Below, piece by piece: positions 44,524 through 56,391 of a DNA stretch of 64,000 bases. The translations under genes and the position numbers were made by a program. The notes below the pieces were generated by a model. The model had not been told where the DNA came from, did not search any database, and was given only the letters and a program-made list of their open reading frames with translations. Source of the stretch: Costus lasius (lineage: Eukaryota; Streptophyta; Magnoliopsida; Zingiberales; Costaceae). Each line of letters opens with the position of its first letter. Within the stretch, counting starts at the first letter, position 1. The stretch is taken from assembly GCA_027563935.2 (NCBI GenBank), contig JANVAS020000203.1:9052001-9116000 (forward strand), in the 5' to 3' direction.

Positions 44524-46243
44524 TGTTGGGGTATGCCCTTAAGGCTAATGTTTGAGGCCTTGGGATTGTATAAGTATCATGTAATAAACTCTTAAGTTTA
44601 TAATAAGGCATGGTTGTTATTCAGGTTGTTACCTTGTCTGCTGTAATAAGTGTACTTCTGAATAATGTCTCAAAGCTGTTCAGCTAGGCTGACAGGCTAT
44701 AAGTCCTTAGTCGAGATATCTTGGTGAACATGAGACAGCCTTGATATGATGGAGACTAATATGAGTGCTAATCTTATAGGATGCTTCGAGCATGGAATAA
44801 GATGTAGACTCATGGGTACATTGGATGTACTGGACAGACCCTACTGGGATATTGCATTGCTTGTCACAATGTGAATGATCCCTGTAAGCAGCAAGTGGCA
44901 CATGTCCTTTGACTTGAGATCACTTGTGTTTCTAAATGATGATTGTCATTGTTTTGAGGTAGTTCAATATCATTTGAAATATAATGATTATAGACTATCT
45001 TGGATGGTGAGCTTGAATCAGGTTAGGGCACTAGTGATAGATAAAGGATTGCCGTCTCCTTGTTTAAGGAGTGTGATGTTCTAAAGGCCCCCCTATATGA
45101 GATGATTGAGGTAGTGTATGGCCATACCCAGATGACTATGTGCATCTGATCTAATCATGCTCATCGTATTGGAGTTACAAGCTTGACATGCTTGTCCAAT
45201 AAGAACATCCAGTGGCAAAGGACATATGTGTGCCTTGTGAGTTTTGATTCACACTTGTGTCATGGTTTGGGTGTAGTCTTGGAAGACTATTTCCTTTATA
45301 TCGGGAGACAGTGATGTGTTGCTAGATACCCCTCACTGATCGTGATAACGTAAGTTGTCGTTACCGACATTTAAAGGAAACCCTTAGGGTCGCACAATTT
45401 GATGATATGGCTTTCTTGAGTCAGATCGTGTGGACTGAATTGTATGGGTTCAGTTTAAAGGGGTTTAATCTCTGATTGCAAGTGAGATCTAGCCTGATCA
45501 TGTTTGATTGATTAGGGCTTTAGATCGGTAAGCTTCGATCGAGAGAGATGATGCTAGATCGGTGAGATCAGGAGCATCAGGAGATGAACGGCTAGATCAT
45601 GAGCCATTTGGTTCATAGAGGGTCTAGACCATGCCTTGGCTTGGCTTGGTTTGAGTTTGGTCTTTGGGCCAAATCGAATTGAACCAAAGCATGAACCGGT
45701 TCACTAGGTGAACGCATGGTTCATCAAGAGGGGCGTTTTGGCGTTGGAGAGTGGCTTCATGACATTCCATTTTGGGAAGTCATGTAACGTCATTTGTCTT
45801 GATGTCGCCGAAGTGCATTTGCTCTCTTGTCTTTGCGTTTTGTTTTTGGAAAAAGTGAGCTTGCTTGCCATCTCGTGTGGAAGGAAGTGGACGACAAGAA
45901 CAAGCGCTCGGCCAAGGAAACTTCTCCATCATCCTAACATTCGATCAAGGACACCTTGCGCATCCTTGCTAGCACAAGGAGATCCAAGGAGAAGCCATCT
46001 TCTCTTGTGTGTGATTATCTTCGGAGAAGGGGCACTTGCGCCTTTGCTTCCAAAGCTCCATCTAAACCGAGATGGCTATGGTATGAGTCTCAACTTCACC
46101 AAGTTGAACATATGTTTATGCTAAGATTCTTGAAAACCTTTTGCTTCCGCTTGCAATGGTGATGCGCCACCCCTTTAAGGTTTTCGCCCCCCTCTTGAAA
46201 GGGATTTTGTTTACTTGCGCTCCCCCATGAAGGGGACACTTCA
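44524..46243 (+). repeat. Element G 3' LTR
   Basis: This is the twin of 37109-38828. It begins directly after PPT AAGTGGGAGAT. One of the two differences (T to A) breaks a base pair in the palindrome at 45758-45784. Its donor-like exon (near 46072-46080) could splice read-out transcripts into flanking DNA. Confidence 0.96.
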
Positions 46244-46248
46244 GGCTC

Positions 46249-49200
46249 CTCATAGTGCGTGAGATCCTCCACATTGACAGTGGTGGGGATCCCCAAGTCC
46301 GGTGGTAGATCCAAGATGTAGGCGTTATCGTTGATCTTTTCTACGATGGTGAATGGTCCGCGTCCCTTTGCGTCCAACTTGCGGCCAGATCCATGGATGC
46401 GCTCCTCCCTGACCCGCAGTATAACCTGTTCACCTACAGCGAATTTCCTTTCTCGGCGTTTCTTGTTAGCACTCTTGCGATAGGAATTTACAGCATCAAG
46501 CATTTGACAATGTATTTCATGATGTAAATGGGACATGTGAGTAGCAAAATCTTTAGCAGACATAGAAATATGAGAGTGCCTAGGTAAAGGAAATAAATCA
46601 ACAGGTTTTCTGGGTTGGTACCCTAAGTTGGCTTGAAAAGGGGACAATCCTGTAGTTTTGTTGACAACACTATTATAGGAGAACTCGGCAATGGGCAACA
46701 GCTTATCCCATGTGCCTGGATGCTCTCCTACCAAACTCCTCAAAATGCTCCCCAGTGATCGATTGACCACTCCGGTCTGCCCATCCGTCTGAGGATGATA
46801 GGCCGTGGAGAATTTGAGTTTGGTTCCCAACATAGCCCACAGGGTTTTCCAGAAATGTCCAACAAACCTGGAATCCCTATCAGAAACTATAGTCAGAGGG
46901 GTACCTCTATGTTTAACAACCTCTTTAAAAAACAACCTAGCTACATGTGATGCATCTGTGGTTTTGTAGCAAGGTATAAAGTGTGCCATCTTGGTAAACC
47001 TATCCACTACGACAAAAATAGAGTCATGTCTGGAGGGAGTCCTTGGTAAACCTAAGATGAAGTCCATGCTAAGATCTTGCCATGGTGCTTGAGGGATGGG
47101 TAGGGGTGTGTACAGACCATAGTTATGTTTCTGAGTTTTTCTGGTCTGGCAGGTCCTACAATGTTTGACAATCTTAGCTACATCCCTATTGAGGTTCGGC
47201 CAGAAGAACCGTTCCTCCACTAAGGCTTGAGTCTTGTCCCGGCCATGGTGCCCGGCAGACTCTCCTCCGTGGATCTCCCAAACAAGGAAGTCTCGGATTG
47301 AGGTCTTGGGAATGCACAACTTTGGCCCAAGAAACAGAAACTCATCCCTTAGGGTATAGAGGGGATGACTCAAAGGATCTATGCTAAGCTCAGAATAAAT
47401 GCTTAAAAAATCAGGGCATTCTAGGTATTCATGCTTCATACGATCAAATCCAACTACTTCAACAGATAAAGTTTGCATAAGTAAAACTACTCTACTCAAA
47501 GCATCAGCAACTTTATTTTCAGTTCCAGATTTATGTTTCAAAACAAAAGTATACTGTTGAAGGTACTCTACCCATTTAGCATGCCTAGCATTTAATTTAT
47601 TTTGAGCATTTAGAAAAGATAAAGCTTGGTGATCACTATTTAGAATAAATTCGTTGTGTATCAGATAGTGTCTCCAGTGCCTTAAAGATTGGACTACAGC
47701 ATAGAATTCCTTATCATAGGTGGTATACCTTTGCTTGGCCTCATTTAATTTCTCACTAAAGTAGGCTATGGGGTGTCCTTCCTGACTAAGGGTACCTCCT
47801 ATTCCTACTCCTGAGGCATCACAGTCCACTATGAAAACTTTAGAGAAGTCAGGTAATTTTAGGACAGGGGCAGTGGTCATTCTAGACTTAAGCTCCACAA
47901 AAGCTCTACCAGCAGACTTAGGCCAACTAAACTCACCTTGTTTCATACAGTTAGTTATAGGGGCTACTATGGTGCTAAAGTTTCTAATGAATCTCCTATA
48001 AAAGGCAGCTAGACCATGGAAGCTCCTAATCTCAGTCAAAGTCTTGGGTTCAGGCCAGTCTAAGATGGCTTGGATTTTGCTAGGGTCAGCTTGAAGTCCT
48101 TGGTCTGAAACTATGAAGCCTAAAAAGACAACCCTAGGGGAAAGGAAAGAACACTTTTTCAGGTTTAGGTATAGCTTTTCTTCCTGAAGTAAGTCTAAGA
48201 TCTTTCTAAGGTGTTCCATGTGTTCTTCTCGGGTCTTGCTATAGATTAGGATGTCATCAAAGTAAACTACTAAGAATCTTCCTATGTAAGGCTTCAAGAC
48301 TTGGTTCATTAACCTCATAAATGTTGAGGGGGCATTAGAGAGACCAAAGGGCATGACTAGCCACTCATATAAACCATCCTTAGTCTTAAAAGCTGTCTTC
48401 CACTCATCCCCAAGTCTGATCCTAACTTGGTGGTATCCACTTCTAAGGTCTAGCTTGCTAAACCACTTAGAACCTACCAGCATGTCAAGCATGTCATCTA
48501 ATCTTGGGATGGGAAATCTATACTTGATGGTTATCCTGTTCATGGCCCTACAGTCTATACACATGCGCCAGCTTCCATCCTTCTTTGGGGTAAGAAGGGC
48601 GGGTACTGCACACGGGCTAAGGCTTTCCCTAATGAAACCCTTGTCTAACAGTTCATCTACTTGTCTTTTGAGCTCTTGATGCTCAGTAGGGTTCATCCTA
48701 TAGTGGGGTAAGTGTGGGAGAGTAGAACCCGGGACAAGGTCTATGGCATGTTGGATTTCTCTAAGGGGTGGTAATCCATTGGGAAGTTCTTCCCTGGTGA
48801 GCTCAGAGTACCCTGAGAGTAGGGTCTCAACTTCTTTGGGTATGGGTGATTCCTCATCTGGGTTGGTTTCCTTAATGACTAAGGAGTACACTTGCTTGGA
48901 CTCTAAGCAGTCTTGGGTAAAGGCATGGGACCTTATGAGTTGGATGGTCGGTTTAGGCTCCTTAGGTTCCTCTATCCTACCCTTGTTGGTGGCAGCCTTA
49001 AGTTCCTTAGGCATGGAAGGCTTCAGTTTGATCTTTTGCCCATCATGGCTAAAGACATAGGTGTTAGTCCGACCGTAGTGGATAACATCCATATCGTATA
49101 ACCATGGGCGACCGAGTAAGACTTGGGCGACATCCATGGTTATGACGTCACACCAAATCTTGCCTTGGTAGATGGCAAACTGAAGGGGCACTAAGCACCT

Positions 49201-50642
49201 ATGGGTGACTGGGACGCTAGATTGATTGACCCAGGATATGCTATAGGGATTGGGGTGCAGTTCTGCCTTAAGGTTGAATTTTACTAAGGCTGTATGAGAG
49301 ACCGCGTTCAGACTACTTCCCCCATCTATCACTACTTTGCACATGTTGTCATTGCATTTCGTGTAGGTGTGGAAAATACTGGTCCTACGCCAGTCCTCGG
49401 TTGGGGTAGGTTTGATTAGGGTGCACCTAACCACTCCTAATGTGTCGTGGGTTTGTTCTTCACCACTATCATAAGCTAGTTCTTCCCAAACCGTACAACC
49501 AGAGTCAGGGTTATGGATTTCCTCATGGTTTTCCTTATAGGTTTCTTCACATTTTTCCTCACCTAAGTACAGGACTCTCTTGGGACAGTCTTTCATATAG
49601 TGTCCTACTTGGTTGCAAGCATGGCAAGTGACTCTAGGTTCTTGGACAGTCCTAGGTCTAGAGGGTTTTGGTGTTGGGGCTTTGGGTTGAGAGCTAGAGG
49701 GACTTGAGGAGGGTGCCTTAGGGTAAGTTCTAGGGGAACTTAACTCTCTCCTAAAGGCTCTCTTTATGTTTTCCTCTACCTCTAAGGCTCTTTGGTAGGC
49801 GACTTCCCTAGACTCTATTTGGAAATAGGTCATTCCCCTTTTGATCTCGGGTCTAAGTCCATTCTTGTACCTACTAAGGGAGACATGGGGTTCCTCATGG
49901 ATGCCACTCCTCAAAAGGAGTTCATCAAACCTAGTGGTGTATTCGGTGACATTTAGGTTACCTTGGACTAGGCTCATGGCTTCATCAATAATCTTAAGTT
50001 GGAAATAGGGAGGGACATATTTTTCCCTAAGTTTGTCTCGCATGTCTTCCCATCTCTCAATAGGAGGGCGCCTAAACAACTCTATGTTCTTCTCTATGCT
50101 TGTCCAGTATAACCTAGCAGTACCTTCTAGGAGAAATCGGGTGAACCTAACCTTGGATTGACTTGGCATCATGCTCCAGTCAAAATACCGTTCAAGTTTG
50201 TCTACCCAATCTAGGAACTCTCTCGGGTCAAGGGAACCACTAAAGGTTGGGGGTGAAAGTTTGATGTTGCGTTGCACTTCATCTTCCCTAGGTCTGTGGT
50301 AGGGTTGAGCACGTGGCTCATTCCACTCAGGTTCTTGGTCCTCCCTAGGTCTTTGATAAGGTCGAGCATGTGGCTCTTCCCATTCAGGTTCTTGGACTCT
50401 CCTATTATGGTTCCTATTGTTTTGGGGATGTTCACCTAGGATGGGTTCACTTGAGGGCCGACTAGGGGTCTATCATCCCTAAGATTTTCAGGATTTGGGA
50501 GCCTAGCTCTAATATCCCTAAGTTCCTCTTGGAAGGACGCTATCATGTTAAAGAGTCTAGCCATGTCATTAGGTTCAGCTTGTCTAGTAATATCATTGGA
50601 TTCAGGGTGGTTATTATAATTTGCTCCTGATCTAGTAGTCAT
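46249..50642 (-). pseudogene. Element D gag-pol main part (Ty3/gypsy), gag frameshift and integrase E-to-G
   Basis: Gag begins at an ATG at 50642 (MTTRSG). A 1-nt frameshift lies near 50464-50480, in a C-run. From about 50460 the downstream frame is open to the G insertion: zinc knuckle CHACNQVGHYMKDC; protease VIDGGSS; RT with KLDLRSGYHQ and YFDDILIYS; RNase H with VDCDAS, DKEFYA and SDHQAL; integrase HHCC (HH...CRTC) with D (MDFILG) and D (VSDRD). The catalytic Glu of HPQTDGQTE is Gly (GGA at 46771-46773), while element E keeps Glu. Gag and integrase are thus both defective. The frame runs on about 49 codons into copia G's LTR. Confidence 0.92.
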
Positions 50643-50810
50643 GGTGGTAGTAGTTTTGAAAAGAGTAGTTTTGAAAAATAAGGCTACTAAAGGTAGTATG
50701 ATAAGTATAGTAGCAGGTTATGAAGAACCACTTCTTTAAAACACCTAGGTCCAAGAAAAGTCTTAGAAGTTGAAAAATAGTTTTGAGGCTAAAATTCTAT
50801 TCTAAGATAG

Positions 50811-50822
50811 GCTCTGATACCA
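50811..50822 (-). other. Element D primer-binding site
   Basis: The minus-strand TGGTATCAGAGC lies three nucleotides from the 5' LTR, complementary to initiator-Met tRNA. The leader to the gag ATG is only about 180 bp, unlike the ~1.8 kb copia leaders. Confidence 0.92.
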
Positions 50823-50825
50823 AAC

Positions 50826-52414
50826 TGATGGAGGTGGGATCATTCACAAGTAAGGGTGCATTCAAACAACGCTTTAGGAAAATAATTTTTTGTATTTTGG
50901 ATAAAACCCGAATTTACTCTAACGAAGTTGGAAAATATTTTTTGTATTTTATAAAATAGAAGAAAACGACACTAAACTATTTAGACTACCAAAAGAAATA
51001 GCAATTAAACTACCAATTGAAAGACTAGTAGGAATACTCACAGTGCGATCCTTGAGCATAGAAGGATCGTATCGTCCCGATCTTCAACGGTCCTACTCTG
51101 ATGGAAGGTATTGCATCATTACAAACAAACACAGACAAACGAGATCCGCACACACCACGGATTCATATTACAAAGCAAAACTAAGGGGGAGGTTAAGCCT
51201 CACAAGTTCCCTTAACACTTTAACTAAAGAGAAAGAGGGGGAAAGAAGGAAGCCTTGCGCTTAGGGAAAGATTCCTCCAACTCCTTGCGTCACCTTTAAA
51301 TAAAATTCAGATTAGTGTAGGGACAAGTTCTAGAAATCATAGATGAAAGAGGGGAAAGAACTTAGCCGATATTGAAGTCTTGTTGGTGTTGCCTTCATGC
51401 TAGCCGAAAGTGAAAGAACTATGAAGAGTCTTTGTTGCTTGCCGAGATCAAGGTGGATGAGATCCTTTAGAGCCTCGCCAAGAGTAAGCAAAGTCCTTCA
51501 AAGGTTGTATGCGTTGAGAGCTTGAGAAGAAGGGGGGGAGAAGGGAAAGGGCTCGGCCCTTTAGAGGAGAGGGGAGGTAGAAAACTTCTTTAGGCGACAC
51601 AAGCACCAATGCTAACACAAGGATCTTTTTCACTAGGCAACTAATAGACAAAGAGAGGGGAGGTTACAATTTATAGGCTCAACAAGCCATGGGCAAGGGT
51701 GACATTTCACCCTAGGCGCAAATCACAACATTATGGAGGTAATTAATGCTCAATAAAAACATTTCCATCCTCAATTTCGAATTTCAAATTCTTTCTTTCT
51801 TGTAGCCGAATTCTCTTGGGCTCCTTCCTCCTTTGCTTGGGTGAAGTGGCGCTTCTTGCATTGGATTCATTTGAATTCGAAAAACTTCCTTCAAGATGCA
51901 TGGGCGGCTAGAGGCTTCCAAAGGTGGCTCCACAAATTGGGGATCTAGATGTTGATCCCTTGATTTGTGGATCTAGATTGATCCTTGATGGCTAGGCGCA
52001 TTGATGGCTCTTCACTTGGCAATTTGTGGGCTGGTTTCTCTCATTCGAAATCTTCTTCACATTAGGTGGCGCCTTGGTTAATTTGGAAGGTGGAGTTGAA
52101 GTCTTTAGTTGAAGTAGTTGAAGTGCCTCCTTCCATAATTGGAGCTTTACTTGAGTGGCTTAGCTTGAGCTTCCTAGCTTCTCTTGAGCTGGGCTATAAC
52201 CTGCCCAATTATTGACACAAAACCCAGTAGACTATTCTAGGAAGTAATGCATGACCAAATAAGGAAACTACACAATGCACTAGGGCTTTTATTCAAGGTA
52301 AATAAGGAAACTACCAATAAGGAAAGAAAGGTGACCTAGGATGAAAAGCCATATCTGAGGGGCTTTCTCCTAGTCCTTCCAGACCTTCTTGGGGCAGGGT
52401 TGGCCCCTCCATCA
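50826..52414 (-). repeat. Element D 5' LTR
   Basis: This 1,589-bp LTR lacks a 26-bp segment found in the 3' LTR but is otherwise nearly identical. A TATAAAT box lies on the minus strand at 51669-51675. Its outer end carries a copy of the pol C-terminal codons (52336-52414), which fuses in frame to the copia pol beyond it. Confidence 0.93.
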
Positions 52415-52419
52415 TCAAG

Positions 52420-53060
52420 CCATCTCGCTGATTCCGGTCCACTGACCGCATCCGCATAAGTGAGGGGTTCATCATCAATGATGTAGATTCCGTCATAGCG
52501 CTCAGGCTGACGACGGATCCTTCCCGATCTACGCGGTTCCCGTGATATCTGAGCCTCAGGTTGTTCAGTAACCTGATCTACTAGCTCAGGCTCATCCAAC
52601 TGTGCTTGACTACTTTATCCTTCTTCTGGATTCTCATCCAGCTTTATTTCTCTCCCACTGGCCTCTTGCAGAAGTAATTCTTTCTCAAGAAAAATGGCCG
52701 TCCGAGCAACAAACACCTTGTTCTCTTTGGGATCGTAGAAATAATACCCCTTAGTTTCCTTAGGGTAACCGACAAAGATACATTTCTCAGATCTGCTCTC
52801 CAGTTTCCCAGAGGCGAGCTTTTTGACATAAGCCTCGCAACCCCAGATCTTAATAAATGTCAAGCTCGGCTGTTTCCCATACCATAACTCAAATGGAGTC
52901 TTTGAAACGGCCTTGGATGGCACTCGGTTTAGTACCTTTGCAGCTATTTCCAGTGCAAATCCCCAAAAGGAGTAAGGTAGAGTAGCCTGACTCATCATAG
53001 AACGAACCATATCCAGTAAGGTTCTATTTCTCCTCTCGGACACACCATTCCATTACGGTG
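52420..53060 (-). pseudogene. Second internal region of tandem C: integrase C-terminal part
   Basis: This copia pol continues upstream of gypsy D in the same frame as 33743-35266. It covers the integrase core end (SERRNRT), the GYPKETKGYYFYDP region and the linker to SARW. One Gln codon is TAA at 52615-52617 (CAA to TAA). Gypsy E cuts it at 53060. The rest of this unit must lie right of the window. Confidence 0.92.
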
Positions 53061-53304
53061 TGATGTAGGGGTAATTCACAAGCATGCAAACAACGATTTT
53101 CGAAAGATAGTTTTTTTTTGTATTTTATAAACTAGAGAAAACCCGCATTAAACTAACGAAGTTAGAAAATAGAGTTTTGGTATTTTTAGATAGAAAATCC
53201 GATTTAAACTACTTGCAAGAAAGAAAATATGGTTATGCTACTTGCTTCAAAGTAAATGACAGTAAATGTAAAGAAGACTTACAGTGCGGCCCTTGAGAAT
53301 AGAA
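53061..53304 (-). repeat. Element E 3' LTR, part 1
   Basis: This is the outer end of a gypsy LTR (TGATGTAGGGG on the + strand), related to D's LTR and cut by solo LTR F. The bases before it (CGGTG, 53056-53060) are the expected left TSD; the partner is outside the window. Confidence 0.88.
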
Positions 53305-54955
53305 TGAAGGAACCCCTAGTTCAAAGGGGGGGAGAAACCCTAAACTTGCGATTCTAACAAGCATGGCGAAAGGGGTTTCTAAACAAGATCGAATATGATA
53401 ACTATATGATCAACTTGAAGTTATGAGAACTCATACCAAAGCCATGAAGAGGGTGGCGGCTTGGAAGCAAGAGATCAAAGTAGGTCTCCTCTTCAAGTTC
53501 ACACACAAGATGAGGGGTGGCTACCCTTTAGGATCTTCCTTGTGCTAGCAAGAGATCCCAATGTCCTTGTCGTGTGTTGAGATGCGCTTGGCCGAGAGCT
53601 ACCGTCTCCAAGAATCCTCTTTCGTCCAACGAAGATGACAATTCCGTAAAACCGATTTGCGTTAAGCCTTCTCCAATCAAGTCATGGCGTTACACTTCCA
53701 TAAATGGAAGGTTTTCAAGCCATGCGCTCACTTGAAGGAAAAACCGCCCAACAAGCCTTTACACCTTGAACCATACGTTCACCCATGTGAACCGGTTCAA
53801 GTCAATTAGGTTCAACCCAATTCGGTTCATTAAACCAGCCCAAGCCATGGTCTAGATCTCTTTGAACCAAATGGTTCAAGATCTAACCGTTCATCTCTTG
53901 ATGCTCTTGATCTCTATGATCTAGCATCCAAACTCTCGATCGAAGCTTACCGATCTCAAGCCCCAATCAATCAAACATGATCAGACTAGATCTCACTTAC
54001 AATCAGAGTCTGAACTCGTTTAAACTGAGTCTAAACAGTTCAGTCCACACGATCTGACTTAAGTAAGCCATATCATCAAATTGTGCGACCCTGAGGGTTT
54101 GCTCTAAATGTCGGTAACGATAACTTACGTTATCACGATCAGTGAGGGGTATCTAGCAACACATCACTGTCTCCCGATATAAAGGAAAGAGTCTTCCAAG
54201 ACTCCACCCAAACCACAGCACAAGTGTGAATCAACTCACTTGGCATACATGTGTCCTTTGCCACTGGATGTTCTTATTGGACAAGCGGGTCAAGCTTGTA
54301 ACTCCAATATGATGAGCATGATTAGATCAGATGAACATAGTCATCTGGGTATGGCCATACACTTCCTCAATCATCTCATATCGGGGGGGGCCCTTTAGAA
54401 CATCACACTCCTTAAACAAGGAGACGGCAATCCTATGTCTATCACTAGAGCCCTAACCTGACTCAAGCTCACCATCCAAGATAGTCTATAATCATTATGT
54501 TTCAAATGATATTGAACTACCTCAAAACAATGACAATCATCATTTAGAAACACAAGTGATCTCAAGTCAAAGGACATGTGCCACTTGCTGCTTATAAGGA
54601 TCATTCACATTGTGACAAGCAATGGAATATCCCAGTAGGGTCTGTCCAGTACATCCAATGTACCCATGAGTCTACATCTTATTCCATGCTCGAAGCATCC
54701 TATAAGATTAGCACACATATTAGTCTCAATCATATCAAGGCTGTCTCATGTTCACCAAGATATCTCGACTAAGGACATATAGACTGTCAGCCTAGCTGAA
54801 CAGCTTTGAGACATTATTCAGAAGTACACTTATTATAGCAGACAAGGTAACAATCTGAATAACAACCATGCCTTTATAAAACACAACAGTTTATTACATG
54901 ATACTATTACAATCCCAAAGGCCTCAAACATTAGCCTTAAGGGCATACCCCAACA
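53305..54955 (-). mobile_element. Solo LTR F (copia, minus orientation)
   Basis: This 1,651-bp LTR (TGAAGGAACCCC...CCCCAACA) has the exact TSD TAGAA at 53300-53304 and 54956-54960, and no internal region. It carries CTTCCATAAATGGAAG (53695-53710; the core CCATAAATGG matches a CArg-type box), a GATAAC-GTAA-GTTATC hairpin (54119-54134), and U5 ATG-GCT-TTG followed by GTATGAG on the minus strand near 53430-53445. Confidence 0.94.
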
Positions 54956-54960
54956 TAGAA

Positions 54961-56391
54961 GGACCGTTCTTCCCGTTCTTCACCGGTCCTACTCTGATGG
55001 AAGGTGCAGGTTACACACAGGGCAATCAGCAATCCCACACAGGCGTGGGTGAGTTATAAAGCAGATTAAAATAACTACACAATCAAATGTCAAGAGGGAG
55101 GCTAGTCCTCCAAATTCTCTTGCTAACACAAATATTGGACTAACTAAGAGGGGGGAAAGAAAGAGAAGAAGGATGCACCAACTCCTACAATTGCAAGGGA
55201 AGTGTAGTAAGATGCTCTTAAGTTGTATGAAGAAAGAACACAAGAGGTTAGAACACTTAACTTATAGAGTCGCCTTGAAGAGATCAAAGATTTCTTCCAT
55301 GTTCTATGCGCCACTTGAGTTGTTGTGTTCTTGCTTTGATGTTGAAGCTCTCGGCTTGACTTGGATGAAGTGATGATGAGGAGAAGGGGAAGGGAGTCTC
55401 GGCTCTTGGAGAAGGAAAGGGGAAGATGAGGGGGCTTTGGGCGACACAAGCACCCTAAGGAGAAGAGGTGGGCGACACAAGCACCCAAGGCGACACAAGC
55501 ACCTTGCTTTGACTAGGAAACTAGTCAACAATTTATTTCAACAATGCTTAATGCACATGATGCGATGGGGACATATTTATAGGTGGCTAAGGGATGAGGG
55601 CAAGGTGGTCATTGGCCCCTTGCGCCCCTTACAAACTTGGATGAAATTCGAAAATGGTGGCAAGTCATTAAATGGCTGATCTTGTTGCTTCCTTTGGATG
55701 TCTTGAAATGGTGAGTCTTTGAATTTTGAATTGATTATCTTCCTTGGAGATGTGGGCGCATATGAGGAGGGATTTTGAATTCAAAATCCTTCCTTGTTGT
55801 CTTGGGCGGCAATGAGAAGAAGGAAATAATCCTTCCCCTAATTGTGGATCTAGATGGTGTAATTCCTTGATTGGTGGATCTAGATGGAGCGCCTCCTTGA
55901 TTGGTGGATCTAGATGGAGCGCCTCCTTGATTGGTGGATCTTGATGAGCTTTTGCTTCCATTTGTTGCTTGAGGGTGGCGCAAATGAATCCATGGGTTGA
56001 TATCTTCTGCAATTGGAAAGGGCCTTGGAGTGGGGCTTTGAAGTGGAGTTGAGTTGGAAGTCCCCTTTGAGCTAGTTTGAAGTGAGCCTTCCAAAATGGG
56101 AATTAGCTCCATGGAGTAGAGTGAGCTAGCTAGCTTGTATCCCTTGAGCCATCTTTAAATGTGTCCAACTACATGCACTAACCTACCATGATATTACAAT
56201 GCACAACCTACCAACAACATTCATAAAAATAAACTACATGGTAGACTTTTGGGTGGAACTAACCTATCATGCCATGCAATGCAAATATGGAAAGTACTAA
56301 AAAGGAAAGTGGACTCTAAGTGAAGCCATACCTGATGGGCTTCCTCCGAGCCCTAGTGGATCTTCTAGGAGCTGTGTTAGGCCCTCCATCA
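54961..56391 (-). repeat. Element E 3' LTR, part 2
   Basis: This continues the gypsy LTR after F and ends CCCTCCATCA at 56391 next to the PPT. It contains a 30-bp tandem repeat (about 55841-55950; unit ttggtggatctagatggagc plus ten bases), repeated GCGACACAAGCACC motifs (55440-55502), and a TATAAATA box on the minus strand (55574-55581). The final pol codons lie at 56316-56391. Confidence 0.9.

Larger units (their letters stand above)
37109..46243 (+). mobile_element. Element G: full-length copia element, apparently intact and very young
   Basis: Two 1,720-bp LTRs (37109-38828 and 44524-46243) differ at only two positions that I could find (T/A near 38350/45765, and G/C near 38494/45909). 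PBS, leader, a 1,294-residue gag-pol and PPT are all present. The TSD GGCTC (37104-37108 and 46244-46248) is exact. It is inserted in D's pol. Confidence 0.97.
35267..52414 (-). mobile_element. Element D: Ty3/gypsy chromovirus, CRM-like, interrupted by copia G
   Basis: LTRs at 35267-36881 (1,615 bp) and 50826-52414 (1,589 bp) flank gag-pol, a PBS and a PPT. The TSD is TCAAG. The LTRs differ by about four substitutions and one 26-bp indel (present near 36536-36565, absent near 52096). Copia G (37109-46243) is inserted near the pol 3' end with TSD GGCTC. PR-RT-RH-IN gene order identifies Ty3/gypsy. The CRM-like placement rests on the IN sequence style, LTRs starting TGATG and pol running into the LTR. 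Confidence 0.93.

Noticed and set aside
44081..44611. A long antisense frame (176 codons) opposite the RNase H region of G, also seen opposite H, A and B.
   Set aside because: It mirrors the conserved pol coding strand. It is a shadow frame with no domain.
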